Source of the DNA: Syntrophorhabdaceae bacterium
GTDB taxonomy: Bacteria; Desulfobacterota; Syntrophorhabdia; Syntrophorhabdales; Syntrophorhabdaceae
Reading direction: 5' to 3'
NCBI GenBank assembly: GCA_036504895.1
Contig: DASXUJ010000075.1
Coordinates: 28,043-92,042, forward strand
DNA length: 64,000 bases
Both the position numbers and the translations under genes were made by a program. This document shows, in pieces, positions 1 to 8,728 of the stretch. Numbering within the stretch: the first letter of the stretch is position 1; each line of letters starts with the position of its first letter. The notes beneath the pieces were generated by a model. It was not told where the DNA came from, did not search any database, and saw only the letters and a list, made by a program, of their open reading frames with translations.

Positions 1-140
1 TAGGCATGGACAAATTCAACCGGATCGCCGCTGATGAGGAGAGGCAGACCCGCCTTCTCTCTTTTATATATCTCTTCGAGTTTAATACTTAAATTCCCGG
101 GCGAAGCGAAAACAGGAACCCACCGCTTCTCAGGCGTCCT
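1..140 (-). other. Open reading stretch running off the left edge, no start codon seen
   Basis: On the minus strand a frame stays open from about base 140 to the window edge (46 codons) and its translation looks protein-like, including the run RWVPVFASPGNLSIKLEEI. An in-frame TAA lies just before it at 143-141, and no ATG, GTG or TTG is present between that stop and the edge. It overlaps the end of the coiled-coil gene that stops at 130. It may be the start of a gene with an unusual initiation codon, a piece of a broken gene, or chance. I cannot assign a product. Confidence 0.25.
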
Positions 141-681
141 TTATTGCGCGAATGACCCGCTCTTTCCAGGCGTTCACCTGTGCTTCAAACATCCGCCCCG
201 TCTCTTGCCTCGCATGGGTCCACTCTTCCCACGTCTCCACGTTCGGCTCTATTCCGTCGCCGGAGACACCCATCTCCGCCAGGCGGTCCATTACCTTCAC
301 CCGGACGTCCTGTTCCTTCTTCGCCATCTCCAGGGTAAAACGGTCCCTGATCTCACCCAACTCCTCCATCAGCGAGCCCGGCAGGCGCCCTGCCGCACGG
401 TCAATCAGGGAGATAAGGCGGTCAATTTCTTTTGTGATGTCCAATTCTTCAAGAAGCAGACCGAAGAGGAGACCTCTCTTGAGACCGGATTCGGCATCAA
501 TTTCATCTACCTCTTTCAGTGCCCTTTCTTCATCGGTCATGCCTTCCAGATACCGTCGAAGAGTGGCCCTTAACCGGTTTTCGATCTCTTTTTTCCGTGA
601 CTCTTTCTTTTCCTCCTCGTCCATGACGAGGTTTCTCGTCCTCTCCATCGCGAGCTCAATAGCACTCTTTATCTCAGCCAT
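130..681 (-). CDS. Hypothetical charged, coiled-coil protein
   Basis: This 183-residue protein is rich in Glu, Lys and Arg and is predicted by eye to be almost wholly helical, with long heptad-like stretches around residues 5-55 and 80-125. There is no signal peptide, membrane segment or cysteine motif, so it is probably a soluble cytoplasmic protein. It follows the cupin gene on the same strand with only 8 bases between them, which suggests one transcript. I do not recognise the family. The ATG start is chosen because it is the first Met after the upstream gene; the ribosome site is weak. Confidence 0.65.
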   Translation of the reverse strand: MAEIKSAIELAMERTRNLVMDEEEKKESRKKEIENRLRATLRRYLEGMTDEERALKEVDEIDAESGLKRGLLFGLLLEELDITKEIDRLISLIDRAAGRLPGSLMEELGEIRDRFTLEMAKKEQDVRVKVMDRLAEMGVSGDGIEPNVETWEEWTHARQETGRMFEAQVNAWKERVIRAIKDA

Positions 682-689
682 AGATTTTT

Positions 690-1091
690 TTATGACCTCT
701 CTTCGAATTCCACCTTAAAGGTATCATCCTTATCATATTTTTGCGGGCTATATTCTACAACAAGGGCATCTTCCAATCCATAGAAGATGTGGGCGCACCG
801 GGGTCGGATATGTATCTTATCCCCTTTCGTCACCGTATATTCTGCCCTTTCTTCCGTGTCCATATCGATACAGACGCCGCGCATCCGGCCCGTTATTACA
901 TAAAAAGTCTCTTCCTTTTCCTGGTGGTAGTGGCTTCCCCTCCAAAAACCGGGCTTCAGCTCGAATACTGCGAGATGGCGCAGCACTTCTCCATAGGAAA
1001 TCTGGGCAAACTCGCCTTTTTCCTCGACCCATCGCTTCGCACCATCGATCTCCCTCGTCTCGGGAAGCTTCTCTATCCTCACCTTATTCAT
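690..1091 (-). CDS. Small single-domain cupin protein
   Basis: This is a 133-residue single-domain cupin. The first cupin motif is visible near residues 53-62 (GSHYHQEKEE, giving the two His and the Glu of a metal site), and the second near residues 92-105 (GDKIHIRPRCAH) supplies the last His. Such small cupins include sugar-phosphate isomerases, epimerase-like proteins and sensor domains, and the substrate cannot be read from the sequence. It has no signal peptide. It lies between the UbiA-type gene and the coiled-coil gene on the same strand. A GGAG stands about 11 bases before the ATG. Confidence 0.75.
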   Translation of the reverse strand: MNKVRIEKLPETREIDGAKRWVEEKGEFAQISYGEVLRHLAVFELKPGFWRGSHYHQEKEETFYVITGRMRGVCIDMDTEERAEYTVTKGDKIHIRPRCAHIFYGLEDALVVEYSPQKYDKDDTFKVEFEERS

Positions 1092-1198
1092 GGCCCGTCC
1101 GTCTCCTTGAACTTTTGCACGTATATCTTAGCAGATATGGGACACAGCCGCAACGACGGATCGGCTCTTGCCGGGAAAAACGAGTCGGAAGGAGCCGA

Positions 1199-2092
1199 TC
1201 AAAAAAGGCCGGCGATAATGGAGAGGCCGTTCACGAAGTAGAGTATACGGACGTACTTACCGTATTGGTCGAGGAGTAGCCAATCATCGGTGGTCCTGAC
1301 GATCATGAGCATCTTTCGGAATAGGGGAATGCTGAAAAGAGACAGAATTGCCGCAGGTGAAAGGAATCTCAGGAGTACCAGCGCCGCGATAGACCCGTAG
1401 ATGAGTACGAAAAAGAGGATAAGACCATAGTAAGCGCCTTTCTTCCCCAGCCTCACGGCAAGGGTATATTTCCCCGCCAGTATATCCGTCTTCATATCCG
1501 GCAAGCTTTGGTAATAGAGGATGGAGGCTACCATTAGCCCCACAGGCACGGATATGGCGAGGGGTTTCCAGTCGGGCCGGCCGGCAATCACCCAATAAGT
1601 GCCCACCACCATGACCGGCCCCATATTGATCCCCACAAAGATTTCTCCCAGCCCATGATACCCGTACCGCAAGGGCGGGGCCACGTAGAAGAGGCTGCTT
1701 AAGAATGCGAAGAGCACGAGCGGTGCGATGCCATAGAGGTCAAAGGCGATCATAAGATAAAAGGCAGCGACAAAAGCGATAAAGTAGAGTATGACGATCG
1801 CCCTCAGGATCGCCCGGGATGATATTTTCCCCTCCTGAATGACCCTGGATCCGCCAATAGCCTCGCCCTCGTCCGTCCCTTCTTTGTCCTCGAAATAATC
1901 GTTCGCGAGATTGGTTGCGAGGTGAACCATAAGGGCCGCAAGTATGATTACCAGAAACCGGCCCCCGTGCCACCCCTCGCCCCTCGCGAGGATCCAGCCG
2001 ATAAGGAGCGGCACCAGGGTGGCGACAAAAAAAGGAGGGCGGCTCGCCTGCACCCAGGCCCTGAGTTTCGATTGGTTTAGGGATTTTTCCAT
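1199..2092 (-). CDS. UbiA-family prenyltransferase (MenA-like)
   Basis: This 297-residue integral membrane protein has about eight hydrophobic segments. The first Asp-rich motif of the UbiA superfamily is at about residues 65-75 (NDYFEDKEGTD) and the second at about 199-205 (LPDMKTD); these bind Mg-diphosphate of the prenyl donor. The overall pattern is closest to MenA, 1,4-dihydroxy-2-naphthoate prenyltransferase, which makes menaquinone, but other UbiA enzymes cannot be excluded. The gene overlaps the ABC permease by 16 bases, so it is probably translated from the importer transcript. No other menaquinone gene is in the window. Confidence 0.8.
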   Translation of the reverse strand: MEKSLNQSKLRAWVQASRPPFFVATLVPLLIGWILARGEGWHGGRFLVIILAALMVHLATNLANDYFEDKEGTDEGEAIGGSRVIQEGKISSRAILRAIVILYFIAFVAAFYLMIAFDLYGIAPLVLFAFLSSLFYVAPPLRYGYHGLGEIFVGINMGPVMVVGTYWVIAGRPDWKPLAISVPVGLMVASILYYQSLPDMKTDILAGKYTLAVRLGKKGAYYGLILFFVLIYGSIAALVLLRFLSPAAILSLFSIPLFRKMLMIVRTTDDWLLLDQYGKYVRILYFVNGLSIIAGLF

Positions 2093-2823
2093 TTACAGAG
2101 CTTCCTCTCGAGGACATCGAAGGTTTCGTAGAGAATGATGCCTATCACGGAAAGGGATATGATTCCCACAAACATGGTGGCATAGTCGGCCCTCCCCCAT
2201 GAATCGATGATGTAAAAGCCGAGCCCCTTGCTCGTCCCGATAGATTCAACGAAAAAGAGCACTGCCACCGACGTGCCGGTGACGATCCTGAGCGACGTGA
2301 AGATACCCGGAAGGCTGACGGGCCAGACCACGTGGCGGTAGAAGTCGAAACGGCTTCCCCCCAGGGATTTCAGGGAATAGACCACCTCAGTGTCGATACT
2401 CCTTGCCGCGTCGCGGGCGGTAATGAGGAGCTGAAAGAAGATGATCATGCTGATAAGGACGATCTTGCTTGTGTCCCCCAGACCGAAAAGAACGAAAATA
2501 ATCGGCATCAGTACTATTTTGGGGATCGGGTATCCCAGGTAGATCAGAGGGGCAAAGAGGCGGTCGAACCGCGGCGTGCTCCCGAGGAAAAGTCCCAGCG
2601 GCACGGCGGTTACAAAGGCAATGGTCAGGCCGGAAAAGATGCGAAAGGCGCTTGCCCCCACGTGTCCCCAGAATGTGCTTTTCCCGATCTCTTCAAATCC
2701 CTGGGAAAAAACCACGAAGGGGTCCGGGAGAAGCTCGCTCCCCAGGAGGAGGGAGAGCACGTACCAAAGGGCATAAATAACGAGTATGGTGGCGGCATAG
2801 GCAAGGAGCAGTCGTTTCTTCAT
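2077..2823 (-). CDS. ABC transporter permease, SsuC/TauC type
   Basis: This 248-residue inner-membrane permease has about six membrane segments. The cytoplasmic coupling loop of the BPD_transp_1 family lies around residues 145-165 (SLKSLGGSRFDFYRHVV). It would form the channel of an importer with the ATPase encoded immediately upstream (overlap of four bases) and the NMT1-like binding protein before that. The closest described relatives carry sulfonates, nitrate, taurine or pyrimidine precursors. The actual ligand is unknown. Length is normal for the family. Confidence 0.88.
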   Translation of the reverse strand: MKKRLLLAYAATILVIYALWYVLSLLLGSELLPDPFVVFSQGFEEIGKSTFWGHVGASAFRIFSGLTIAFVTAVPLGLFLGSTPRFDRLFAPLIYLGYPIPKIVLMPIIFVLFGLGDTSKIVLISMIIFFQLLITARDAARSIDTEVVYSLKSLGGSRFDFYRHVVWPVSLPGIFTSLRIVTGTSVAVLFFVESIGTSKGLGFYIIDSWGRADYATMFVGIISLSVIGIILYETFDVLERKLCKWKNP

Positions 2824-3575
2824 GCAGGAAACTCGAGGACGCGCCTGAGTTCCAGGCTCCGTTCAAAAAATTCGGGCCTGCTCCGGTAATCCGGGTCTCC
2901 CGCGGCAGGGTTGTCGATTATTGCGGCAATGGACGCATTGTTGTCCAGGACCATAATCCTCCGGCCCATGAAGATCGCCTCGTCAAAACTATGGGTTACG
3001 ATGATGAAACTGAACCGTCGCTCGTTGAATACCGCCAGAAGGCCGTTCTGGAGACGCTCCCGTGTAAGGGTATCTATGGCGGCGAAGGGCTCGTCGAGTA
3101 AAAGCAGGTTCGGCCTGAGAAGGATTGCCCTTGCGAGGGCGACCCGCTGACGCTGCCCCCCGGAGAGCTGGGTCGGGTAGAGGTGATCGAGGTCTTCGAT
3201 GCCTAATTCCCTTTTCACGTCTCTTATCTCGCCTTCGGCAACATCGATCTTCTGAAGCTTCGCGCCGAGGGTGATATTGGCCCCCACCGTCTTCCATGGG
3301 AGAAGGCCGTAATGCTGGAGCACGAGAGCGATCTTTTTGGTCGGGCCCGTAATCACGTGTCCCTCGAGTCGAAGGGTACCCGCGCTTGGCTGCAGAAGCC
3401 CGGCGATCATGAGGAGGAGAGTGGTCTTTCCGCAGCCGGAGGGTCCTACGATAGCAAGGGAGTCCTTATGGGAAAGGCCGAAACCGATCTCCCTGAGCAC
3501 CGTCTTCGGCTCAGGACCGCTAAAGAAGGTCTTTCCGAGTCCGGCTATCTCAAGAAGATCATGGGAGGTAGCCAT
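2820..3575 (-). CDS. ABC transporter ATPase, SsuB/TauB type
   Basis: This 251-residue nucleotide-binding subunit has Walker A GPSGCGKTT near residues 43-51, the Q-loop in LVLQHYGLLPW, the ABC signature LSGGQRQRVALARA near 137-150, Walker B LLLLDEPF and the switch His in VTHSFDEA. It belongs to the nitrate/sulfonate/taurine group of importers and energises the permease encoded next. It overlaps the preceding binding-protein gene by 17 bases and the permease gene by four, so the three are translationally coupled. Confidence 0.92.
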   Translation of the reverse strand: MATSHDLLEIAGLGKTFFSGPEPKTVLREIGFGLSHKDSLAIVGPSGCGKTTLLLMIAGLLQPSAGTLRLEGHVITGPTKKIALVLQHYGLLPWKTVGANITLGAKLQKIDVAEGEIRDVKRELGIEDLDHLYPTQLSGGQRQRVALARAILLRPNLLLLDEPFAAIDTLTRERLQNGLLAVFNERRFSFIIVTHSFDEAIFMGRRIMVLDNNASIAAIIDNPAAGDPDYRSRPEFFERSLELRRVLEFPA

Positions 3576-4494
3576 CCGCCACCAGTTGATTATAAAGGAC
3601 CTCTTTTTTGATGCTCCCCTTTTTGTGAAGCCACTGAGACACTTCCCTCACCTGCTCCCTCGGAAGGATAGACGGGCCGGGAAACCGGGGGATGGGGAAG
3701 CTCAGCTTAAGCTGGTCCGGAATCCTGCATTCCCTGTTCATAATCGAACGGGCTTCTTCAGGATTTTTATTGATATATTCCGAAGCCCTGGCCACAGCGC
3801 GCACAAAGGCCTTTATCTTTTCGGGGTTTTTATTCGTAAATCCATCATGAAATGCGAGGACCGTGGCGGAAAGCCCTCTGCCCGCGTCATCCATGATCGA
3901 TTTGCCGCCCTTCATCTCCGCCAGGGTCGCAAGGGGCTCGGGCAGGACCGCGACGGATACCTGACCCGCAGTGAGCATCTGCAAGCGAACCGGTATATTT
4001 TTGATCTCCACCATTTTCACCTGGGAAGGAGAGATATTCCTGAGGGAGAGAAATTTGGCGGTAAGAAAATCGAGGATTGTATTGGAGCTTACCGCCACTC
4101 CACCCCCCACCACGTCATTAAGCTCTTTTCCGGAATATTTAGGCGCGAGAATAAACGCGAACATCCTCTGGCTGGTGGAGTTATAGACTACGGCCACGAT
4201 CTTGATGGGTATCCTGTTCGCATTGAGGACCATGCATGTCTGGATGTCTCCGAAATATCCTGCAATCTGTCCCGAGGTAAAGGCGACGTCTTTTTCAAGG
4301 GCCGAGTTAAATGCGACAAGCTCTACGCTTATGCCCTGCTCTTTAAAGAACCCTTTTTCCGCCGCGACAAAAACAGGGAGGCATTGGATTACGGGAAGGG
4401 TGCCGAAACGGATATCGGGGGCAGGATAAGCCCGGCCCGGAACCAGAAGAAAGAAAGAAGCGATTGCCAATAATGCCCATTTCCCTATTCTCAC
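3559..4494 (-). CDS. ABC transporter substrate-binding protein, NMT1/SsuA-like
   Basis: The protein is about 311 residues if translation starts at the GTG at 4494, which I prefer because GGGAGG stands five bases before it and a clear signal peptide follows (residues 1-22, ending near GRAYPA). An upstream in-frame extension to 4713 has no signal sequence and no such site. The mature part has the NMT1/THI5-like two-lobed pattern, starting DIRFGTLPVIQCLPVFVAAEKG. It would capture a small organic solute in the periplasm and deliver it to the permease/ATPase pair that follows. The ligand is unknown. Confidence 0.87.
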   Translation of the reverse strand: MRIGKWALLAIASFFLLVPGRAYPAPDIRFGTLPVIQCLPVFVAAEKGFFKEQGISVELVAFNSALEKDVAFTSGQIAGYFGDIQTCMVLNANRIPIKIVAVVYNSTSQRMFAFILAPKYSGKELNDVVGGGVAVSSNTILDFLTAKFLSLRNISPSQVKMVEIKNIPVRLQMLTAGQVSVAVLPEPLATLAEMKGGKSIMDDAGRGLSATVLAFHDGFTNKNPEKIKAFVRAVARASEYINKNPEEARSIMNRECRIPDQLKLSFPIPRFPGPSILPREQVREVSQWLHKKGSIKKEVLYNQLVADGYLP

Positions 4495-4760
4495 ATTGTC
4501 CTCCCGGAATTGATTCTCTGAATTCCCCCATCCGGCCTTTCGGCGCAACACACCTGTAACGGTTGCTACTTTATCATGAAAAGGTAGTGTAATCAAGGAT
4601 GAAAGAGGTCTTGCCGCGCGGGGATATTTCGGTGAGGGATTCACCCATACGTAATAATGGTCGAACCGGGACGGACCTTTTTGAATCCATGCCGCCCGCT
4701 GCAAGAGGATCAACTTTGCATTGAAATTGTGCCCTTACCTGTGTGATACTAAGGAAACTT

Positions 4761-5384
4761 ATGGGCCTCTTACCTCTGCTCTTCAAAGATCCTCTGACCT
4801 TTGTTCTTGTGGCCATACCTCTGCTTTATTCCATCATCCTCCATGAAGTCGCCCACGGCTGGGTGGCGGATAAGATGGGGGATTCCACCGCGCGCTGGCT
4901 GGGGAGGCTGACCCTCAACCCCATCAGGCACCTCGATCCCATAGGCACGGCCATGCTTTTTATCTTCGGTTTCGGCTGGGCCAAGCCGGTGCCCGTAAAC
5001 TTCAACAACCTCCGGCCCGAACGGCGGGGGCTCATTTTCGTGGCTTCGGCAGGGATCGTCACCAACATACTCCTTGCCTTCATCGCCGCCCTCCTTCTTC
5101 ATTACATGGCCGCCACCGGCATGGATGCGATTTACATCCTTCTCCAATACATGTTTCAGATCAACGTCATGCTCGCTGCCTTCAACCTCATCCCCATCCC
5201 CCCTCTTGACGGCTCGAAGATTCTGATGGGTTTTGCCTCGCGTAAGTTCCAGTATACCATGGCGCGAATAGAGCCCTATGGATTCTTCATTATCCTTGCC
5301 GCCCTGTGGCTTGGTTTCCTGAATCCCCTCATTTACTTCATCCAGCAGATCATTAAAGGGGCTATCCTCCTCTTTCTGCCCTGA
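4761..5384 (+). CDS. Site-2-protease family (M50) membrane metalloprotease
   Basis: This protein of about 207 residues has several membrane segments. The zinc motif HEVAH is at residues 28-32, and the third ligand region NLIPIPPLDGSK is in a later segment, as in short M50 proteases related to SpoIVFB and YwhC. Such enzymes cut within the membrane or are of unknown role. I chose the ATG at 4761 because AAGGA lies five bases before it; a GTG at 4743 in the same frame has no site. It is divergent from the ABC operon. The substrate is unknown. Confidence 0.85.
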   Translation: MGLLPLLFKDPLTFVLVAIPLLYSIILHEVAHGWVADKMGDSTARWLGRLTLNPIRHLDPIGTAMLFIFGFGWAKPVPVNFNNLRPERRGLIFVASAGIVTNILLAFIAALLLHYMAATGMDAIYILLQYMFQINVMLAAFNLIPIPPLDGSKILMGFASRKFQYTMARIEPYGFFIILAALWLGFLNPLIYFIQQIIKGAILLFLP

Positions 5385-5466
5385 CGCCTCCGGGCCGCAC
5401 AAATTACTTGATCCCGTGGCCCCACCTGTTCTATTGTATCCATTATCCCCGCGGAGTGACGTAAAA

Positions 5467-5910
5467 ATGGCAATAGAGAGCCTAATCAAGCGAAAGTATC
5501 TGATCAACATAATACTCGCCGTCGCGGCCGCGGCCATAATGGTCTTCTATGCCCTGTGCACGACTTCCTGCTCTTATCTTAAAGGCGCTATCCTCGGCCT
5601 TGACCTCAAATATGCAGGTATTATCGCAATGGCAGTCGTGGTCGTCCTGAGCCTTCTGAAGAAAGACCTCCTTTTGCTGCCGGTCCTTTCCATGGGTATC
5701 GGGGCGGAGGCTTTCCTGGTCTCTTTTCAGGTAAAAAACGAGGTTTACTGCCCCTATTGCCTTGCCTATGGTGTGATCCTGGTGCTCCTTTTCCTGCTCA
5801 ACATCGATTTTCGAAGAAAGTGGACCATGATCCTGTTCGCTATCGTCGGACTCCTCGCATTTGTCCTCCTTTTCAAGGGATCAGCCATGCCTGTCTACGC
5901 CATGCGATAA
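5467..5910 (+). CDS. Vitamin K epoxide reductase-like (VKOR) membrane protein
   Basis: The protein is about 147 residues with four to five membrane helices. The cysteine pairs typical of bacterial VKOR homologues are present: CTTSC (Cys31, Cys35) in the first loop and CPYC (Cys95, Cys98) later. In the known family the CxxC transfers electrons from a DsbA-like thioredoxin to quinone, so the protein would support disulfide formation in the periplasm. No thioredoxin-fold partner is fused or adjacent here. The Met at 5467 is preferred over 5416 since it directly precedes the first hydrophobic segment. Confidence 0.8.
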   Translation: MAIESLIKRKYLINIILAVAAAAIMVFYALCTTSCSYLKGAILGLDLKYAGIIAMAVVVVLSLLKKDLLLLPVLSMGIGAEAFLVSFQVKNEVYCPYCLAYGVILVLLFLLNIDFRRKWTMILFAIVGLLAFVLLFKGSAMPVYAMR

Positions 5911-5944
5911 ATCCCGCGCTGCCATGGGAGACCCCTGGCGCCCG

Positions 5945-5973
5945 TTGACGGAAACACGCTCGATCATTATATT
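5945..5973 (+). promoter_or_regulatory. Sigma-70-type promoter before the HEAT-repeat gene
   Basis: TTGACG at 5945-5950 and TATATT at 5968-5973 are separated by 17 bases, and the next gene starts about 20 bases downstream with GGGGG before its ATG. The fit to the housekeeping consensus is good and the place is sensible. Confidence 0.6.
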
Positions 5974-5994
5974 CTCCCCAAAAAGGGGGCCTCT

Positions 5995-6846
5995 ATGACT
6001 CTGCTCAAGGATCTTACCGTGGCGGCAATTTATGACTGGTTCGCCCACAAGGGCGCCATGCTGCTTAAGGAAAGTGGACCGGCTTTCGGAGAGGTGGTGC
6101 TCCAAAGTCTGCGCGCATCGATGGGTGACGTGAAGAGTCCCATGCCTGCCTTTCCTCGCGCGGATGGATTCGACGAGAAACTCGAAAAAGGGCTCACTCA
6201 TAAGGATTTGACCGAGATTGCGGGCCACGTAAAGTCCTTTGTCTCGTCTCTCTCCCCGGGTTCCGGACCGGAAGGGGCTGAACGATTCATGGAATCGGTC
6301 TTCGAGCATGTGAAAGAGAATTTTCCGATCAGGGCGGCCCTCAAGACCTCGGTCGTCACAAAAGACCTTTTGGTCGATGCCCTTAAGGGGAATGACAAGG
6401 ACGAGAAAATCCAGGCCATCCTCCTCCTGGGAGAGATAGATTCGGAAGAGACAAACCTTCTTCTCTATGATTTTCTTCAGGATAGAGATCCCGACCTCAG
6501 GGTGGCTGCCATACATGCGATGGCCGGCATGGGATCGGAATCATCCGTGCCCTACATTCTCGAACTCCTCCACGACCCGGAGATATCCGTCCGCGGGGCA
6601 GCGGTCGGCGCCCTCATGCAGCTTCGCTCGAAGGAAGCGATAGATGCCCTCATTGACGTGGTCATATGCGAGGATGACGAACCGGTGCGCGTGCGGGCCA
6701 TTACCGCCCTATTCGATCTGGCATCCACAGAAGCGGCGGACAAGCTGGCCGAAGTCGCGCAATCTCACGTCGATCCCGTCTGCTGCAATCGGGCCCGGGA
6801 AGCAATTTCGAGATTAGGCGGAAAGGCCGAGACGACAAAAGAGTAA
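5995..6846 (+). CDS. HEAT-repeat protein
   Basis: This 283-residue soluble protein has tandem PBS-lyase/HEAT-type helical repeats in its second half (about residues 130-275); repeat cores such as DPDLRVAAIHAMAGMG and PVRVRAITALFDLAS are visible. The first 120 residues do not show the repeat. HEAT scaffolds bind other proteins, and some relatives act in cofactor attachment to phycobilisomes or in signalling, but no function can be read here. It ends convergently with the pentapeptide-repeat gene. Confidence 0.8.
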   Translation: MTLLKDLTVAAIYDWFAHKGAMLLKESGPAFGEVVLQSLRASMGDVKSPMPAFPRADGFDEKLEKGLTHKDLTEIAGHVKSFVSSLSPGSGPEGAERFMESVFEHVKENFPIRAALKTSVVTKDLLVDALKGNDKDEKIQAILLLGEIDSEETNLLLYDFLQDRDPDLRVAAIHAMAGMGSESSVPYILELLHDPEISVRGAAVGALMQLRSKEAIDALIDVVICEDDEPVRVRAITALFDLASTEAADKLAEVAQSHVDPVCCNRAREAISRLGGKAETTKE

Positions 6847-6869
6847 TGCCGGGGACGGAAAATAAGGGT

Positions 6870-7517
6870 TTATTTCTTGCAAACGCCCACTGAACCCGCC
6901 TTGCAGCTCACTCCATCGGGCCAGGTGGCGCCGTTAAGATTTGCTCCCGAGATATTCGTTCCCGTTAAATTGGCGCCCGTAAGGTCGGCGTTTGAGATAT
7001 TGGCGCCCGTAAGGTCCGTGCCGGAGAGGTTCGCTCCCCGCATGGTCGCATGCTCGAAGACAGCATTTATCAGATTTGCCCCGGAGAGGTCGGCTCCGCG
7101 GAGGATCATATGGAACCCTCTGGCCTTCAGCAGATTTGCATGGGTGAGATTGACACCGGTAAAATCTGCGTGGTCGAGGACCGCCCCGGCCAGGTCGGTG
7201 CCCACGAGTTCAGCATACTGGAGGCGTGCCTCGCTTAAATTGGCTCCCGTAAGATCGCACCTTGAAAAATCTGCATTGTTCAGGTGGGCCATGGAGAGGT
7301 TGGCCCCGGTGAGATCGGCTCCTGCCAGGTTCGCCCCCACGAGTCTCGCCCTGCTCAGGTTGAAACCCTTGAGTCCTGCCCCGGACAAATCGCACCCCGG
7401 GCATCGGAACGTGGTTTTCAGTCTTTGAAGATCGGCCGCGTTGAACCCATACCCGGTCCCGATAAAGAAAAATAGGGGAATAACGAACCCCGCCACAAAA
7501 AGAGCCAATTTCTTCAA
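6870..7517 (-). CDS. Secreted pentapeptide-repeat protein
   Basis: This 215-residue protein starts with a signal peptide (residues 1-24, hydrophobic core LALFVAGFVIPLFFF). From about residue 45 to 195 it consists of pentapeptide repeats A(D/N)LxX, such as ANLAG ADLTG ANLSM, which fold into a right-handed square helix. Two Cys sit just before the repeats (CPGC, residues about 39-42) and two near the C-terminus, so disulfides or a metal site are possible. Some pentapeptide proteins mimic DNA and protect gyrase, but an exported one such as this is unlikely to do so. Function is unknown. Confidence 0.85.
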   Translation of the reverse strand: MKKLALFVAGFVIPLFFFIGTGYGFNAADLQRLKTTFRCPGCDLSGAGLKGFNLSRARLVGANLAGADLTGANLSMAHLNNADFSRCDLTGANLSEARLQYAELVGTDLAGAVLDHADFTGVNLTHANLLKARGFHMILRGADLSGANLINAVFEHATMRGANLSGTDLTGANISNADLTGANLTGTNISGANLNGATWPDGVSCKAGSVGVCKK

Positions 7518-7765
7518 TTCTTTTCCTCCCGGAACTTTTGCATTAACAGATGAAGTCTCATCACCCTTATCTCATCCGTCAGAGATAGGGTCGTCTCCTT
7601 TTTATCGGCACGGAGCTGGCGATTCTAAAGATCATGAAACCATTCTCTGTCTCTTCCGCCAAGTGAATTAAGAGGTCGGACCGGGATTTTAAAGCTTTTT
7701 TGCTTTTTTTCGTAACTTTTTTCCCGTGACCCCCGACTTCATATTAGGATTGCGAGTAGGCTATA

Positions 7766-8398
7766 ATGGCTTACGGAGCAGCGGACGCACCAGTGGGAGA
7801 TGACATTCAGAATCCGAAAGATGAAGAGATCGTCCGTCAGATAGTAGATGGAGACGTAAACGCCTTCGAGCAGCTGGTGGAAAGGTACCGGAATTTTGTG
7901 GCGGCTATTGTTGCCCGACATGTCCCTTTCGATCAGGTAGAGGATACCTTGCAGGACGTATTTTTGAGGGCATACCGGTCGCTGCCGAAGTACAGGCATG
8001 ACGGGGGCTTCAAATCCTGGTTGTCCGTGATTGCCGCGAGGACCTGTTACGACTTTTGGCGGGAACGCTACAAGTCCCGCGAAATTCCCATGAGCTCTCT
8101 ATCGGAACAACACCGGGAGTGGCTCGAAACGACCCTCTCCGACCGATCGAGCGCCGCCTTCTACGAGCATAACCCCGAGAGGGAAGCCAGGGAAGTCCTG
8201 GACTGGGCAATCGGCGCCTTGTCGCCTGCCGACAGGATGGCGCTGGAACTTGTTTACCTTGAGGGGCGCTCCGTAAAAGAAGCGGCGGGCCTCATGGGAT
8301 GGAGCGTCGCGAACGTGAAAGTGAGATTGTTCCGCTCCCGCAGAAGACTTCAAAACCTGTGCGAGGCGGCAGCCAAAGAAAGAAGGAGGGAAGGATGA
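7766..8398 (+). CDS. ECF-family RNA polymerase sigma factor
   Basis: The 210-residue protein has the two-domain sigma-70 extracytoplasmic layout. Region 2 is at about residues 22-92 (FEQLVERYRNFV, then VEDTLQDVFLRAYRSL), and region 4 with a helix-turn-helix is at about 147-200 (LEGRSVKEAAGLMGWSVANVKVRLFRSRR). It would direct RNA polymerase to a small regulon. It overlaps the next gene by four bases, and that gene encodes a one-helix membrane protein in the usual place of an anti-sigma factor. A Spy-like protein follows, so an envelope-stress role is likely. Confidence 0.9.
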   Translation: MAYGAADAPVGDDIQNPKDEEIVRQIVDGDVNAFEQLVERYRNFVAAIVARHVPFDQVEDTLQDVFLRAYRSLPKYRHDGGFKSWLSVIAARTCYDFWRERYKSREIPMSSLSEQHREWLETTLSDRSSAAFYEHNPEREAREVLDWAIGALSPADRMALELVYLEGRSVKEAAGLMGWSVANVKVRLFRSRRRLQNLCEAAAKERRREG

Positions 8399-8718
8399 AG
8401 ACTTCCGGCATTGGACCGGACAAGCTCCGGCATGCCCTGAGACGGGCCTATATAGGAAAAGAGCCGCCTGAAATAGGCCTGAAATGGCGCGACGCCCTCA
8501 TGGCCAAGGTCAGGGAGATCGGCCCCTTATGCGGGAAACCCCGCTTTCTGCCCTCCTTCGAGAAGATCGTGTGGCGCCTTGTGCCCATCACCACGCCTCT
8601 CGCGCTCATATTGATCTTTTTTCTCGTGAAGCTTGGGCTCGCATCGGCACAGAATAGCCTTCAAAGTTTTATAAACGGCCTGGAGGAATGGACCATAATC
8701 CAGTTCTTTTCAGTATGA
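8395..8718 (+). CDS. Small membrane protein, possible anti-sigma factor
   Basis: This protein is about 107 residues if read from the ATG that overlaps the sigma-factor stop (ATGA). It has a soluble basic N-terminal part of about 55 residues, one membrane segment near residues 62-83, and a short C-terminal tail outside. That topology and the coupled position fit an anti-sigma factor that holds the sigma factor at the membrane. There is no zinc-binding HxxxCxxC motif, so it is not a ZAS-type anti-sigma. The role is inferred from position. Confidence 0.65.
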   Translation: MKTSGIGPDKLRHALRRAYIGKEPPEIGLKWRDALMAKVREIGPLCGKPRFLPSFEKIVWRLVPITTPLALILIFFLVKLGLASAQNSLQSFINGLEEWTIIQFFSV

Positions 8719-8728
8719 CGGAGGCAGA

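Noticed and set aside
4494..4713. N-terminal extension of the ABC binding protein
   Set aside because: The extension has no ribosome site and would bury the signal peptide; the GTG at 4494 has a good site directly before it.
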